NCBI GenBank assembly: GCA_964625855.1
Contig: CAZVFC010000046.1
Location: forward strand, 1 to 64,000
Direction of reading: 5' to 3'
Length of the DNA: 64,000 nucleotides
Source: JAPLUA01 sp964625855
GTDB taxonomy: Bacteria > Verrucomicrobiota > Verrucomicrobiia > Limisphaerales > UBA8199
Translations under genes and position numbers: made by a program
Notes under the pieces: model-generated
What the model was told of the DNA's origin: nothing
Database searches by the model: none
What the model saw: the letters and a program-made list of their open reading frames with translations, nothing else
Part shown: piece after piece, positions 44,914 through 53,691 of the stretch
How the letters are laid out: the number at the start of each line of letters is the position of its first letter
Numbering within the stretch: position 1 is the stretch's first letter

Positions 44914-45579
44914 TCAGCCTGAGTAAGGAGACACGTCGTCGGAGGTTCGCTGCAAGTCGGGCAATGCGTTCGGCGGTTGAGCGGCCATGCTGGTCAGGCG
45001 GTCTTTCTGTAACTGCGTGAGCTTATACAAGTCGCCATCGCCAAAGTACGCCAGTGATTTCAAAGTCATCATTGGGTTGTATTCATTCCCGTATAGCGCT
45101 CGGGCCGCTGCCATGGCAAGGGAGAGCGGGGTGCCGCTCTCGATAATAGCCAGGATGTCGAGGTAATCTTTGGCTTCGGCTCGCTGGGTGATTACAGCAG
45201 CCTTGGTGCCCGCGAGGTCCAGCAGCGAGGCCACGCACAAGACGTTGTCCTGAGTGAGATCGGGCTCGCCTACCCGCCCGAGGGAAATGCCGCCGAAGAA
45301 GGAGAGCTTGATGGTCCCGCCGCGCTCGAGCGATACGCTTAACGTCTGGCCGGCATTCTGGATGATCTTGGCACCCCGCAGGACCTGAAGGTTGCGGAGC
45401 AACTCACCGGGGATAACGGGTCTGCTGGAGAAGAAATCAAAGTCCACCGACGCGCGGTGGCCCAGCCGCAAGGCGAGGGCTGTTCCCCCATACAGCACGA
45501 AGTGCCGAGGAACCTCCGCCAGCTCGGGCCACAACACCTTTTGAGCCAGAGGCAGGAGATCAGTGCGGGCTGGCAACAT
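44914..45579 (-). CDS. AbiEii/AbiGii-like nucleotidyltransferase
   Basis: A 221-residue protein of the nucleotidyltransferase AbiEii toxin family. The motif is GGTALALRLGHRASVDFDFF (residues 31-50): the G-G-T, R-x-S and D-F-D residues (Asp46 and Asp48) form the nucleotidyl-transfer site. AEAKDYLDILAIIE (about 150) matches the C-terminal helical part. In type IV AbiE systems such proteins transfer nucleotides to tRNA to stop growth on phage infection. Here the partner is not the usual AbiEi winged-helix antitoxin. It ends 23 bases from the distal tRNA-derived repeat and begins 3 bases after the partner gene. Confidence 0.88.
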   Translation of the reverse strand: MLPARTDLLPLAQKVLWPELAEVPRHFVLYGGTALALRLGHRASVDFDFFSSRPVIPGELLRNLQVLRGAKIIQNAGQTLSVSLERGGTIKLSFFGGISLGRVGEPDLTQDNVLCVASLLDLAGTKAAVITQRAEAKDYLDILAIIESGTPLSLAMAAARALYGNEYNPMMTLKSLAYFGDGDLYKLTQLQKDRLTSMAAQPPNALPDLQRTSDDVSPYSG

Positions 45580-45582
45580 GGA

Positions 45583-45891
45583 TTACAGTTTGCGGCGCGG
45601 CAGGGGCGGCACGTCCAGACCGTAGCGCCTATGCCAGTACACCCAGGACTTCAGGTCGAAAACGCCGGGAGGCGGGTCGCGCAAAACCAGGCGGAACATG
45701 GAATCACCCAGAAGTCTCAGGGCAAGCATCGTATCATCCCAGTCCCCGTAGCTCATCACCTGGGCAACGAACCGGGCGGCGTCATCCAACCATTCCTCAG
45801 GTGTGCCCCACCAGAATACCCGCCGCGCAACCGGCACAAGCTCCGCGCGAAGGTGTTTCGGCACCGCCTGCGGGTGTATTGACGTGCTCAT
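45583..45891 (-). CDS. Small partner of AbiEii nucleotidyltransferase, unknown family
   Basis: A 102-residue soluble protein from ATG 45891, just 17 bases beyond the CCA end of tRNA-Pro(GGG) and on the same strand. It has a Trp-rich core (VARRVFWWGTPEEWLDDAA ... YGDWDD ... FDLKSWVYWHRRYG) and ends VPPLPRRKL. No HTH, nuclease or known antitoxin domain was seen. I recall similar small proteins next to AbiEii-type transferases elsewhere, so an antitoxin or immunity role is a reasonable guess. Both genes have a 3-base gap and must be co-transcribed, possibly from the tRNA promoter. Confidence 0.75.
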   Translation of the reverse strand: MSTSIHPQAVPKHLRAELVPVARRVFWWGTPEEWLDDAARFVAQVMSYGDWDDTMLALRLLGDSMFRLVLRDPPPGVFDLKSWVYWHRRYGLDVPPLPRRKL

Positions 45892-45908
45892 TTGCCTGAA
45901 TAACAAAA

Positions 45909-45985
45909 TGGTCGGGGCGGTGAGATTTGAACTCACGACCTTCTGAACCCCATTCAGACGCGCTACCAAGCTACGCTACGCCCCG
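45909..45985 (-). tRNA. tRNA-Pro(GGG)
   Basis: A 77-base cloverleaf with an encoded CCA. Acceptor stem CGGGGCG pairs with CGCCCCG; anticodon stem TCTGA/TCAGA encloses loop ATGGGGT, anticodon GGG. Its 3' 39 bases are repeated at 44849-44891, which identifies it as the integration site of the adjacent cassette. Confidence 0.97.
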
Positions 45986-46092
45986 AACCATTCCGCCAGT
46001 CGGAATGACCGGCTAAGAGAAATAGTATCCGCTCGAACTCGATATTCAAGCGCTAAGATGTGCCAGCCTGACTTTCAGCTTCAGCACGACCC

Positions 46093-47511
46093 TTAACCCG
46101 CCTTCTTGCGGACTATCGTGTGCGTGGAATGGCCGTAGAACGCTTCGGCGGCCTCCATGATAGTCTCAGATAATGTGGGGTGCGGATGGACAGCCAGAGC
46201 CAGGTCCTTGGCCGTCGCCCCCATCTCCACGGCGAGCACGCCTTCGGAGATCAACTCGCCTGCACCGTAGCCGACAATGCCGACACCGAGTATGCGCTCG
46301 CTGTCGGGCTCGACGATCAGCTTGGTCAAGCCCTCAGGATGATCGAAGGACAACGCCCGCCCGGAGGCCGCCCACGGGAACTTGGCCACGGCCACTTCGA
46401 TGCCTTTGGCCTTGGCTTCGGATTCGGTCAGGCCGCACCAGGCCAGCTCCGGATCAGTGAAGACCACGGCGGGAATGGTAACATCTACGAACGCGCTGTC
46501 CTGGCCGGCGATGACTTCCACCGCAATCCGCGCTTCCTTGGAGGCCTTGTGCGCCAGCAGGACGCCTCCGGCGATATCCCCGATCGCGTAGATGGCGGGG
46601 TCGGTCGTCTGCTGCTTCTCATTGACGTGAATGAAGCCTTTCTCGTCAAAGGACACCTTGGTGTTCTCCAGGCCAAGGTCGTCGGCGTTGGCCGTTCGGC
46701 CAACGGCCACCAGCACACGGTCGTAAAGCTCCTCCTTCTTCTGACCGTCGGCGTTGAACTCGACTTTGATCTGCTTGCCGCTGGTTGCCATCTTGCCCAC
46801 CTTGGTCTTGAGGCGCACTTCTTTGAAGGCCTTCTTGGCATACGCCACCACCGGCCGAGCCAGGTCCGGGTCCGCCCCGGCCAGGATGGTGTCGAGCGCC
46901 TCGACCAGCACGACCTTGCTCCCGAAGGTGGCATAAACCGTCCCCAATTCCATGCCGATATAGCCCCCGCCAATCACGAGGAGGTTTTCGGGGATGTCCT
47001 CCACTTCCAGCGCCTCAGTCGAGGTCATCACCCGCGGGTTGCCGAGATCGAAATCCCGCGGCATGGCCGGTTTGGAGCCCACCGCGATGATGGCCTGATC
47101 GTAATGCACGAATTGCTGTCCCTGATCCGTCTCGACCCGCAAGGAGCGCGAATCCTCAAAGTAACCACGCCCATGCATAACCTGGACGCCGCGCAATTTC
47201 GCCAGTTGGCCAACCCCACCCGAGAGCCGGCTGAGGATGGAGTCCTTCCAGTTCCGCAGCTTCGCCACATCAACGCCTGGTGCGCCGAAGGTAATGCCCC
47301 GACGCTCGGACTCGCGCGCGGAGGTAATGCTGTGGGCCGCATGCAGCAGTGCCTTGGATGGGATGCAGCCGCGGTTCAAACAGACGCCGCCCAGAACCTT
47401 CTCGCGCTCGACGAGGACCACCTTCTTGCCCAGGTCTGCCGCGTAAAAGGCCGCGGCATAACCGCCCGGGCCTGCTCCTACAACGACGATTTCAGTTCGG
47501 ATAGGTTCCAT
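46093..47511 (-). CDS. lpdA: Dihydrolipoyl dehydrogenase (E3)
   Basis: A 472-residue flavoprotein re-oxidising the dihydrolipoyl group of AceF with NAD+. FAD loop VVVGAGPGGYAAAFYAADLG starts near residue 9; the redox cysteines are Cys44 and Cys49 (GGVCLNRGCIPSK). NAD loop GGGYIGMELG and the C-terminal HPHPTLSETIMEAAEAFYG with the catalytic His-Glu pair are present. ATG 47511 sits 84 bases after the aceF stop. It is the last gene of the aceE operon; the next gene beyond is the tRNA-Pro on the same strand. Confidence 0.96.
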   Translation of the reverse strand: MEPIRTEIVVVGAGPGGYAAAFYAADLGKKVVLVEREKVLGGVCLNRGCIPSKALLHAAHSITSARESERRGITFGAPGVDVAKLRNWKDSILSRLSGGVGQLAKLRGVQVMHGRGYFEDSRSLRVETDQGQQFVHYDQAIIAVGSKPAMPRDFDLGNPRVMTSTEALEVEDIPENLLVIGGGYIGMELGTVYATFGSKVVLVEALDTILAGADPDLARPVVAYAKKAFKEVRLKTKVGKMATSGKQIKVEFNADGQKKEELYDRVLVAVGRTANADDLGLENTKVSFDEKGFIHVNEKQQTTDPAIYAIGDIAGGVLLAHKASKEARIAVEVIAGQDSAFVDVTIPAVVFTDPELAWCGLTESEAKAKGIEVAVAKFPWAASGRALSFDHPEGLTKLIVEPDSERILGVGIVGYGAGELISEGVLAVEMGATAKDLALAVHPHPTLSETIMEAAEAFYGHSTHTIVRKKAG

Positions 47512-47595
47512 ATTTAGAAAGCTGTTTTCGGCCTCTCGCGCGCGGTCAGCATCCCTGCCATCGCAGAGAAGGCATTGGCGCGAGGGCAATCAGGG

Positions 47596-48897
47596 TCATA
47601 GCTTCACCCGCTCCTCCGGGAAGTTCTCAAAAGCCTGCACCAGGTCCACGGTGAAACGGGCGGCTGCGCCGCCGTCAATCACGCGGTGATCGTAGGAGAG
47701 GCCGATTGGCATCAGCAGGCGCGGCACGATCGCATTGTCGCGCACGACCGCTTGCATGGCCCCGCGGCCCAGGCCCAGGATCGCCACCTCCGGTTTGTTC
47801 ACGATGGGAGTGAAGTGCGCGCCGCCGATCCCGCCCTGGTTTGAGATGGTGAAAGTGCCCCCCTTTAGCTCCTCCGCGGTTACTTTGCGTTCACGCGCCC
47901 GCTTGGCGAGGTCTTCGAGTTCCCGGGACAACTCCAGCATGCTCTTCTGGTCCACGTCGCGGATGACCGGAACGATCAAGCCCGCTTCCGTGTCCACTGC
48001 CACACCGATGTGATAGTAGTTCTTGAAGACGACCTGCCCCGCAGCCTCGTCCACGCTGGCGTTGAAGATCGGATGCTTCTTAAGCATGTCGGCCACGATG
48101 GGCAAGGCAAAGGACGTCAGTGTGAGCCGCGCACCCTTTTGCTCGTAGGCCGCGGCGTACTTCTTCCGCAACCCCATCAAGGCCGTGATGTCCGCGTCAT
48201 CGAATTGAGTGACGCGCGGCGTGCTCGTCCAACTGTCCGACATCCGCCGAGCAATGACCTGCCGCAAGGGCGAAAGCGGGCTCTTTGAAACCGGGCCCCA
48301 TTTTGAGAAATCAACCTGCTCCACGGCTGGTCTGGGGGCCGGCGCAGCGGCAACGCCCGTGCTCTTCGGAGCGACCGCTAAGCGCTGCAATCGCTGGATA
48401 TACGCGCGCACGTCCTCCAGCACGATCCGGCCGCCGCGGGCGCTGCCGCGCACGCGGGTGAGATCAAGGCCCAGGTCCCGCGCGAGCTTGCGGATCGAGG
48501 GGGCGGCAGCAGGGGCCGCGCCCTGCTTGGGTTCCTCGCCTGCCAGGGAGGGTTCCTCCTCGATCAGGGCGGGCACCTGCTCCGGCGACGGGGTTTGAAT
48601 GATGCGCTCGCGTCTGCTGGCAGCGGCAGCTTCCGCTCGAACCGCCGCCTGAGCGGCTCCGGCGCCGCCTTCGCTGAGGGAGAGGATTCGCTGTCCAACA
48701 CTGATCTTGTCCCCGGCCTTCACGAAGATCTTCGAGACGGTGCCAGCCGCCGTGGACGGAATGGTAGCCACAGCCTTCTCATTCTCCAGTTCGAGAATAG
48801 GCTGGTCTTTGGCGACGGTGTCGCTTTCCTTGACGAACAGGTTCACCACCGTGCCCGAATCCGCGCCTTCGCCGAGATGAGGGAGTTTCAAATCCAT
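47596..48897 (-). CDS. aceF: Dihydrolipoamide acetyltransferase (PDH E2)
   Basis: A 433-residue E2 core subunit of pyruvate dehydrogenase. One lipoyl domain carries Lys41 in ELENEKAVAT. An Ala/Pro-rich linker leads to the peripheral-subunit-binding domain (IRKLARDLGLDLTRVRGSARGG, about 133-155), then the catalytic domain with DHRVIDGG (His404, Asp408). It lies 49 bases after the uxuA-like gene and 84 bases before lpdA. Only one lipoyl domain is present, compared with three in E. coli. Confidence 0.95.
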   Translation of the reverse strand: MDLKLPHLGEGADSGTVVNLFVKESDTVAKDQPILELENEKAVATIPSTAAGTVSKIFVKAGDKISVGQRILSLSEGGAGAAQAAVRAEAAAASRRERIIQTPSPEQVPALIEEEPSLAGEEPKQGAAPAAAPSIRKLARDLGLDLTRVRGSARGGRIVLEDVRAYIQRLQRLAVAPKSTGVAAAPAPRPAVEQVDFSKWGPVSKSPLSPLRQVIARRMSDSWTSTPRVTQFDDADITALMGLRKKYAAAYEQKGARLTLTSFALPIVADMLKKHPIFNASVDEAAGQVVFKNYYHIGVAVDTEAGLIVPVIRDVDQKSMLELSRELEDLAKRARERKVTAEELKGGTFTISNQGGIGGAHFTPIVNKPEVAILGLGRGAMQAVVRDNAIVPRLLMPIGLSYDHRVIDGGAAARFTVDLVQAFENFPEERVKL

Positions 48898-48946
48898 ACG
48901 TTAATACATAGCAATTTGCCCAAAGGACTTCCAATTGCCAGAACAA

Positions 48947-50014
48947 TCAAGCGCCGCATGCCCGCAGCCCCGCCCGCAGATATCCGAGCGCGTACGCCAT
49001 GCCGCCGTGCCACGGCGCCGCACAGGCCAATTGTGGCGCATGGTCAGGAATGATGACCCCCGTGAACCGATTCTGCTTCAAGATGCGCAGTACGCGGAAG
49101 ATGTCCACGTCTCCCTCATCAATAAAGGTCTCCCGGTAAAATGGCACCTTGCCACGTACGTTGCGCAGGTGCACGTAGGCCAGCTTGCCCTGCCGGCTGT
49201 AGGTGTCCACCACCTCATAAATGTCGCCTTCGCTCATTTCGGCCAGCGTGCCGACGCAGAATTCGAGGGCGTTGCGCGGGCTGGGCTTCAGGTCAATCAG
49301 TTTCTGGTACAGGCGCGGCTGATACACCAGGCGCGGCTGCCCGCGAATAGTGGGCAGCGGCGGATCGTCCGGATGGGCCGCCAGGGTTACGCCCGCTTCC
49401 TCCGCCACGGGGATGACGGCGTCCAGAAAACCCTGCAACCGGCTCCAGAGCTGTGCCGGGGTAGCCGATTGCATGGTGCCCGGAGTGGCGTTGCGGTCAT
49501 AGACCATATTCCAGGCCATCCCGTTTGGCATCGGCTTGTCGAACGGACCGTCCATGCCGACTGCCTCTGCGTCGCCCCGCGCGAACGGGCCTTTGACACG
49601 ACCCGCTACGCCTGCGATGGAGAAGTTGTATCCAAAGACGGGAATCCCGGCCTGGCCGACGTTGCGGATGATCGTCTTGACGTTCTCCAGGTGGCGGCCC
49701 TTCTGTGGCCCGTCCAGCAGGACGTCGTGCCAGTGCGCCGGATCGAAGTTCTCGATTGCCTCAAGCTCCAGCCCGGCCGCGTTGACCTGCTTTTTCAAGG
49801 CGGCCAGCTCTTCGCAGGTCCAAAGCTTCTCCGGGTCCCCGGCCAAACCCCAGCCCGCATCATCCCCCACCGGCTGATCCCCCGGCTGATTGCTGCGCGA
49901 GGAACGAAAGTAGTCCACCAGGTGCGCCACGATGTGAGTGCAGCCGCATTGTTTGGCGAAGCGGTAGTGCTCCGCATTCAATTGATGACGATATAAGCCG
50001 AGGCCGAGTTTCAT
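48947..50014 (-). CDS. uxuA: Mannonate dehydratase-like protein (UxuA family)
   Basis: A 355-residue TIM-barrel protein. VPVFGYNFSIAG-type strand, IPVAEEAGVTLAAHPDDPPLP (about 205-225), FCVGTLAEM, YVHLRNVRGKVPFYRETFIDEGDVDI and PDHAPQLACAAPWHGG are family segments, with His/Asp metal ligands. UxuA dehydrates D-mannonate to 2-keto-3-deoxygluconate in uronate breakdown. Its ATG overlaps the TAA of the SDR by one base, so translation is coupled. It lies unusually between aceE and aceF. Family assignment is good; the exact substrate is inferred. Confidence 0.88.
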   Translation of the reverse strand: MKLGLGLYRHQLNAEHYRFAKQCGCTHIVAHLVDYFRSSRSNQPGDQPVGDDAGWGLAGDPEKLWTCEELAALKKQVNAAGLELEAIENFDPAHWHDVLLDGPQKGRHLENVKTIIRNVGQAGIPVFGYNFSIAGVAGRVKGPFARGDAEAVGMDGPFDKPMPNGMAWNMVYDRNATPGTMQSATPAQLWSRLQGFLDAVIPVAEEAGVTLAAHPDDPPLPTIRGQPRLVYQPRLYQKLIDLKPSPRNALEFCVGTLAEMSEGDIYEVVDTYSRQGKLAYVHLRNVRGKVPFYRETFIDEGDVDIFRVLRILKQNRFTGVIIPDHAPQLACAAPWHGGMAYALGYLRAGLRACGA

Positions 50015-50823
50015 TAAAAACCTATACTCACGCCGCCGTCCACCGGCAGCACCACGCCCGTTACGAACTTAGCGGCACGGGAGCACAAATAGACCGCTGC
50101 GGCGCCAACGTCGTCCGGTTCTCCGAATCGGCCAAGCGGCGTGCGGGCCAGGATGCGGCGTTTGCGCGCCGGGTCTTTGACCATCACCCGGCGCGACATC
50201 TCGGTTTCGATCCAGCCGGGCGCGATGGCGTTCACGCGCACCCCTCCGGGCGAGACCTCCGTCGCCAGCGAGCGCACCATGCCGAGATGGGCGCTTTTGG
50301 CCGCGGAGTAGGCGATCACATTGGGGATTCCGAAGAGGGACGCCATCGAGGCCACGAAGAGGATCGAGCCATGCCGGCGCTGCAGCATCCCGGGCAGCAC
50401 GGCACGCGTGAGCGCGTGCGCCCCGAGCACGTGGGTCTTCAAGACGCCAAGGAAGTCTTCCTGGCTGGTCTCCAGCGCCGACTTCTTCAGATGGATGCCG
50501 GCGTTATTGACGAGAATCGTTATCGGGCCGAACAACCTTTCCGCCCGGGCAACCAGCGGGGTGGCGTCCTTAAGTCGCGTTACGTCGCAGACCACATATC
50601 CCGCCTGGGGGCCGATGGTCTCAACCGCCGTCCTCAGCAACGCGGCCCGCCGCGCGGCCAGAATCACTTTGGCTCCCGCCGCGGCCATTCGCTGGGCCAT
50701 GGCGAGGCCCAAGCCCGTCCCGCCGCCAGTGATGAGCGCAACTTCCCCCTCCAGGCTGAAGGGGTTGTTTGTCTCCTCTGCCGGCCGGACTGCGTTGCTG
50801 GTTCTGTTTCCTGGTTTGGTCAC
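50014..50823 (-). CDS. Short-chain dehydrogenase/reductase (sugar-acid type)
   Basis: A 269-residue SDR. LITGGGTGLGLAMAQRM (about 34-50) is the NAD(P) loop and NNAG, ILFVASMASLFG and YSAAKSAH hold the Asn/Ser/Tyr/Lys catalytic set. GTG 50823 lies 41 bases after the aceE stop. The nearest functions are gluconate 5-dehydrogenase or fructuronate/mannonate oxidoreductase. Paired with the uxuA-like gene it could supply mannonate, which would make a two-step uronate module inside the PDH operon. Confidence 0.85.
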   Translation of the reverse strand: MTKPGNRTSNAVRPAEETNNPFSLEGEVALITGGGTGLGLAMAQRMAAAGAKVILAARRAALLRTAVETIGPQAGYVVCDVTRLKDATPLVARAERLFGPITILVNNAGIHLKKSALETSQEDFLGVLKTHVLGAHALTRAVLPGMLQRRHGSILFVASMASLFGIPNVIAYSAAKSAHLGMVRSLATEVSPGGVRVNAIAPGWIETEMSRRVMVKDPARKRRILARTPLGRFGEPDDVGAAAVYLCSRAAKFVTGVVLPVDGGVSIGF

Positions 50824-50864
50824 GCCACTTCCGCCGGATGCGTCTGTACTGTGAGCGGCCTTCG

Positions 50865-53579
50865 TCAAACGAGTTGCGGATGCGCTTTCTCGGGGTCCAC
50901 CCCTAGGTCCTTTATGGCCTTGGCCACCAGGCCCTGTTCGACCTGCGCCTTCTCCGCCAACGCGTGCAACGTCGCAATCACGATGGATTCGGCGTCCACC
51001 TCGAAGAAACGGCGCAGGGCCTCGCGCGTATCGCTCCGGCCAAAGCCGTCGGTGCCAAGCGTCGTCAGTCCGCCGGGGACCCACGGTGCGATCTGGTCTG
51101 GCACAATCTTCATGTTATCGGAGACGGCGACGAACACGCCCTGCTCGCTTTCCAGCACGGACTCGACGTACGACTTCTTCGGCGCATCCGTTGGATGGAG
51201 CATATTCCAGCGCCTGGTCCGCAGCGCGTCGTTGCGCATGAGCTTGTAGCTGGTGGCGCTCCAAACATCGGCCGAGACGTCGAACTTCTCACCTAGAATT
51301 TCCTGGGCCCGCAGCGCCTCGCGGATGATCGGCCCGCTGCCGAGGATTTGGGCCTTGAGCGGCTGGTTCGCGGGCCCCCGCTTGAACTTGTAGAGCCCTT
51401 TGAGAATCCCCTCCTCTGCTCCCTCGGGCATGGCCGGCATCTCGTAGTTCTCGTTGTAAAGCGTCAGGTAGTAGAATATGTCTTCCCCTTCGGCATACAT
51501 CCGGCGCATGCCGTCGGCAATGATCACGGCCAGCTCGTAGGTGAAGGCGGGGTCATAAGTCGCCAGCGTCGGGATGGTGCTAGAGAGAATCAGGCTGTGA
51601 CCGTCCTGGTGCTGCAAACCTTCGCCGTTGAGCGTGGTGCGCCCGGAGGTGGCGCCGAGCAGAAAGCCCTTCGCCCGCATGTCCCCGGCCAGCCACATCA
51701 AATCCCCGATCCGCTGGAAGCCGAACATCGAGTAGTAGATGTAGAAGGGAATCAGGTGCCGCCCATGTGTTGCGTAGGACGTGCCGGCGGCCACAAACGA
51801 CGCCATCGAGCCGGCCTCGGTGATCCCTTCCTCCAGAATCTGCCCGTCCTTCGTTTCGTTGTAGTATAGCAGCGATTTGCTGTCCACCGGCTCGTAAAGC
51901 TGCCCCTTGGACGAATAGATGCCAATCTCGCGGAACAGCGCGTCCAAACCGAACGTGCGCGCTTCGTCGGGTATGATGGGAACAATCTGGCGCCCGATGG
52001 CCTTGTTGCGGAGGAGCAGACTCAGCAGCCGGACAAATCCCATCGTCGTGGACAGCTCTGACCGTGACACCCCTTTGAGCAGGTCGCCGAAGGCCTCCAG
52101 CCTGGGCACTTCGAGTGCCTTTGCCTCGACGTTGCGCCGCGGCAGGAATCCGCCGAGCTTCTTCCTCTGCCCCAGCAAATACTTCGTCTCGCGGCTGTCC
52201 GTCGCGGGGCGGAAGAAGGGCGTCTCCGCAATCTCCTCATCCGCAATCGGCACGCCGAATCGGGCCCGGAACTCGCGCAGCTCTTTCTCGTTCAGCTTCT
52301 TCTGCTGGTGCGTGATGTTGCGGCCTTCTCCGGCCTCGCCAAGCCCGTAGCCTTTGACCGTCTTGGCCAGGATCACCGTCGGCTGCCCCTTATGTTCCAT
52401 CGCGGCTTTGTAGGCCGCATAGACCTTGCGCGAGTCATGGCCGCCGCGTAGCAGCTTGTGGATCTGTTCGTCGGTCAGGTGATTCACCAGCTCCAGTAAC
52501 TCAGGATACTTGCCGAAAAAGTGCCTGCGTGTGTAGCTGCCCGGCTCAACGGAATATTTCTGGTAATCGCCATCCACCGCTTCCTCCATCCGTTTGAGGA
52601 GCAGACCGCTCTTGTCCGCGGCCAGCAGCGGGTCCCAGGCCGAACCCCAGATCACTTTGATCACGTTCCAACCCGCGCCCTGGAACGCCGCCTCCAGTTC
52701 CTGGATGATCTTCCCGTTGCCCCGAACCGGTCCGTCCAGGCGTTGCAGGTTGCAGTTCACCACCCAGATGAGGTTATCCAGGTTTTCCCGCGACGCCAGC
52801 GTGAGCGATCCCAAAGTCTCCGGTTCGTCCGTCTCCCCGTCGCCGATGAACGCCCACACCTTTGGCTCCTCGCCGTTCGTGAAGCCGCGCGCCCGCAGGT
52901 AGCGATTGAACCGCGCCTGGTAAATCGAGAGCAACGGCCCCAGCCCCATTGATACCGTCGGAAATTGCCAGAAGTCGGGCATCAGGTAGGGGTGCGGATA
53001 GGATGACAGCCCGCCGCCTTCGGCCAGCTCCTGGCGGAAGTTGTGAAGTTGCGCCTCGTCCAGCCGCCGCTCCAGGAATGCGCGCGCGTAAATCCCCGGC
53101 GTGGCGTGCCCCTGGAAATAGACCATGTCCCCTATGAAATCCTCCGTCCGTCCGCGCAGGAAGTGATTGAACGCCACCTCGCACAGCGTCGCCGATGACG
53201 CATAGGTCGAGATATGTCCGCCCAAACCGCTGTGCAGCCGGTTGGCATTGACCACCATCGCCATGGCATTCCAGCGCACGAAGCTCTTGATCCGGCGCTC
53301 CATCTCCCAATCTCCCGGAAAGGGCGCCTGCTTATGAACCGGAATGGTGTTGATGTAAGGCGTGCTCACGACATGCGGCACGTCCATGCCCCGCTCGCGC
53401 AGCCGTGCCGTGAGACCGTCCAGAAACCGGCTGGTCTTCTGTGGACCCTGATCCTTCAGGGCGTGTTCCACCACGGTTTCGAGCGAGTCGAGCCACTCTT
53501 CCTCGTCCGTCTCTTCCGGCTGCGGCAGCACATGCAGTTCCGGCGGCCATTCTTTCGGTTCTCTTTTAGGCGGTTTCAC
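50865..53579 (-). CDS. aceE: Pyruvate dehydrogenase E1, homodimeric
   Basis: A 904-residue thiamine diphosphate enzyme that decarboxylates pyruvate and acetylates the lipoyl group of AceF. Length is close to E. coli AceE (887). GDGETDEPETLG begins the ThDP-binding motif near residue 250, and HSGLGGHISTYASSATLCEVAFNHFL (about 115-140) and GRTTLNGEGLQHQDGHS (about 640-656) are strong family segments. The start is GTG 53579 with no good ribosome-binding site. It opens the aceE-SDR-uxuA-aceF-lpdA operon and is divergent from lipoate ligase. Confidence 0.97.
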   Translation of the reverse strand: MKPPKREPKEWPPELHVLPQPEETDEEEWLDSLETVVEHALKDQGPQKTSRFLDGLTARLRERGMDVPHVVSTPYINTIPVHKQAPFPGDWEMERRIKSFVRWNAMAMVVNANRLHSGLGGHISTYASSATLCEVAFNHFLRGRTEDFIGDMVYFQGHATPGIYARAFLERRLDEAQLHNFRQELAEGGGLSSYPHPYLMPDFWQFPTVSMGLGPLLSIYQARFNRYLRARGFTNGEEPKVWAFIGDGETDEPETLGSLTLASRENLDNLIWVVNCNLQRLDGPVRGNGKIIQELEAAFQGAGWNVIKVIWGSAWDPLLAADKSGLLLKRMEEAVDGDYQKYSVEPGSYTRRHFFGKYPELLELVNHLTDEQIHKLLRGGHDSRKVYAAYKAAMEHKGQPTVILAKTVKGYGLGEAGEGRNITHQQKKLNEKELREFRARFGVPIADEEIAETPFFRPATDSRETKYLLGQRKKLGGFLPRRNVEAKALEVPRLEAFGDLLKGVSRSELSTTMGFVRLLSLLLRNKAIGRQIVPIIPDEARTFGLDALFREIGIYSSKGQLYEPVDSKSLLYYNETKDGQILEEGITEAGSMASFVAAGTSYATHGRHLIPFYIYYSMFGFQRIGDLMWLAGDMRAKGFLLGATSGRTTLNGEGLQHQDGHSLILSSTIPTLATYDPAFTYELAVIIADGMRRMYAEGEDIFYYLTLYNENYEMPAMPEGAEEGILKGLYKFKRGPANQPLKAQILGSGPIIREALRAQEILGEKFDVSADVWSATSYKLMRNDALRTRRWNMLHPTDAPKKSYVESVLESEQGVFVAVSDNMKIVPDQIAPWVPGGLTTLGTDGFGRSDTREALRRFFEVDAESIVIATLHALAEKAQVEQGLVAKAIKDLGVDPEKAHPQLV

Positions 53580-53654
53580 TTTGTTATTCAGAAGCCAATT
53601 AAATAGACTCTTGCCTCGCGCGCGTCAAATCGCTCGAAGCTTCCATGTTGGACA

Positions 53655-53670
53655 GTTTAGCCCGCTAAAC
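53655..53670. promoter_or_regulatory. Palindrome in aceE/lipoate-ligase divergent promoter
   Basis: A perfect 16-base palindrome GTTTAGC-CC-GCTAAAC lies in the 112-base region between two diverging starts (53579 and 53692). It is a plausible operator for a regulator of both transcripts. It does not match the E. coli PdhR sequence. Near it are repeated ATAGCA words (53672-53689). Confidence 0.5.
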
Positions 53671-53691
53671 CATAGCATCATACTATAGCAC

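Larger units (their letters stand above)
44849..45947. mobile_element. Mini-island between tRNA-derived direct repeats
   Basis: Two 43-base direct repeats 1,056 bases apart bracket exactly two genes (AbiEii-like nucleotidyltransferase and its 102-residue partner). Placement at the 3' end of tRNA-Pro(GGG) is the classical position for integrase-driven elements. No integrase or excisionase is inside, so it may be a remnant or a satellite mobilised in trans. The genes point away from the tRNA in the same direction as its transcription. Confidence 0.6.
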
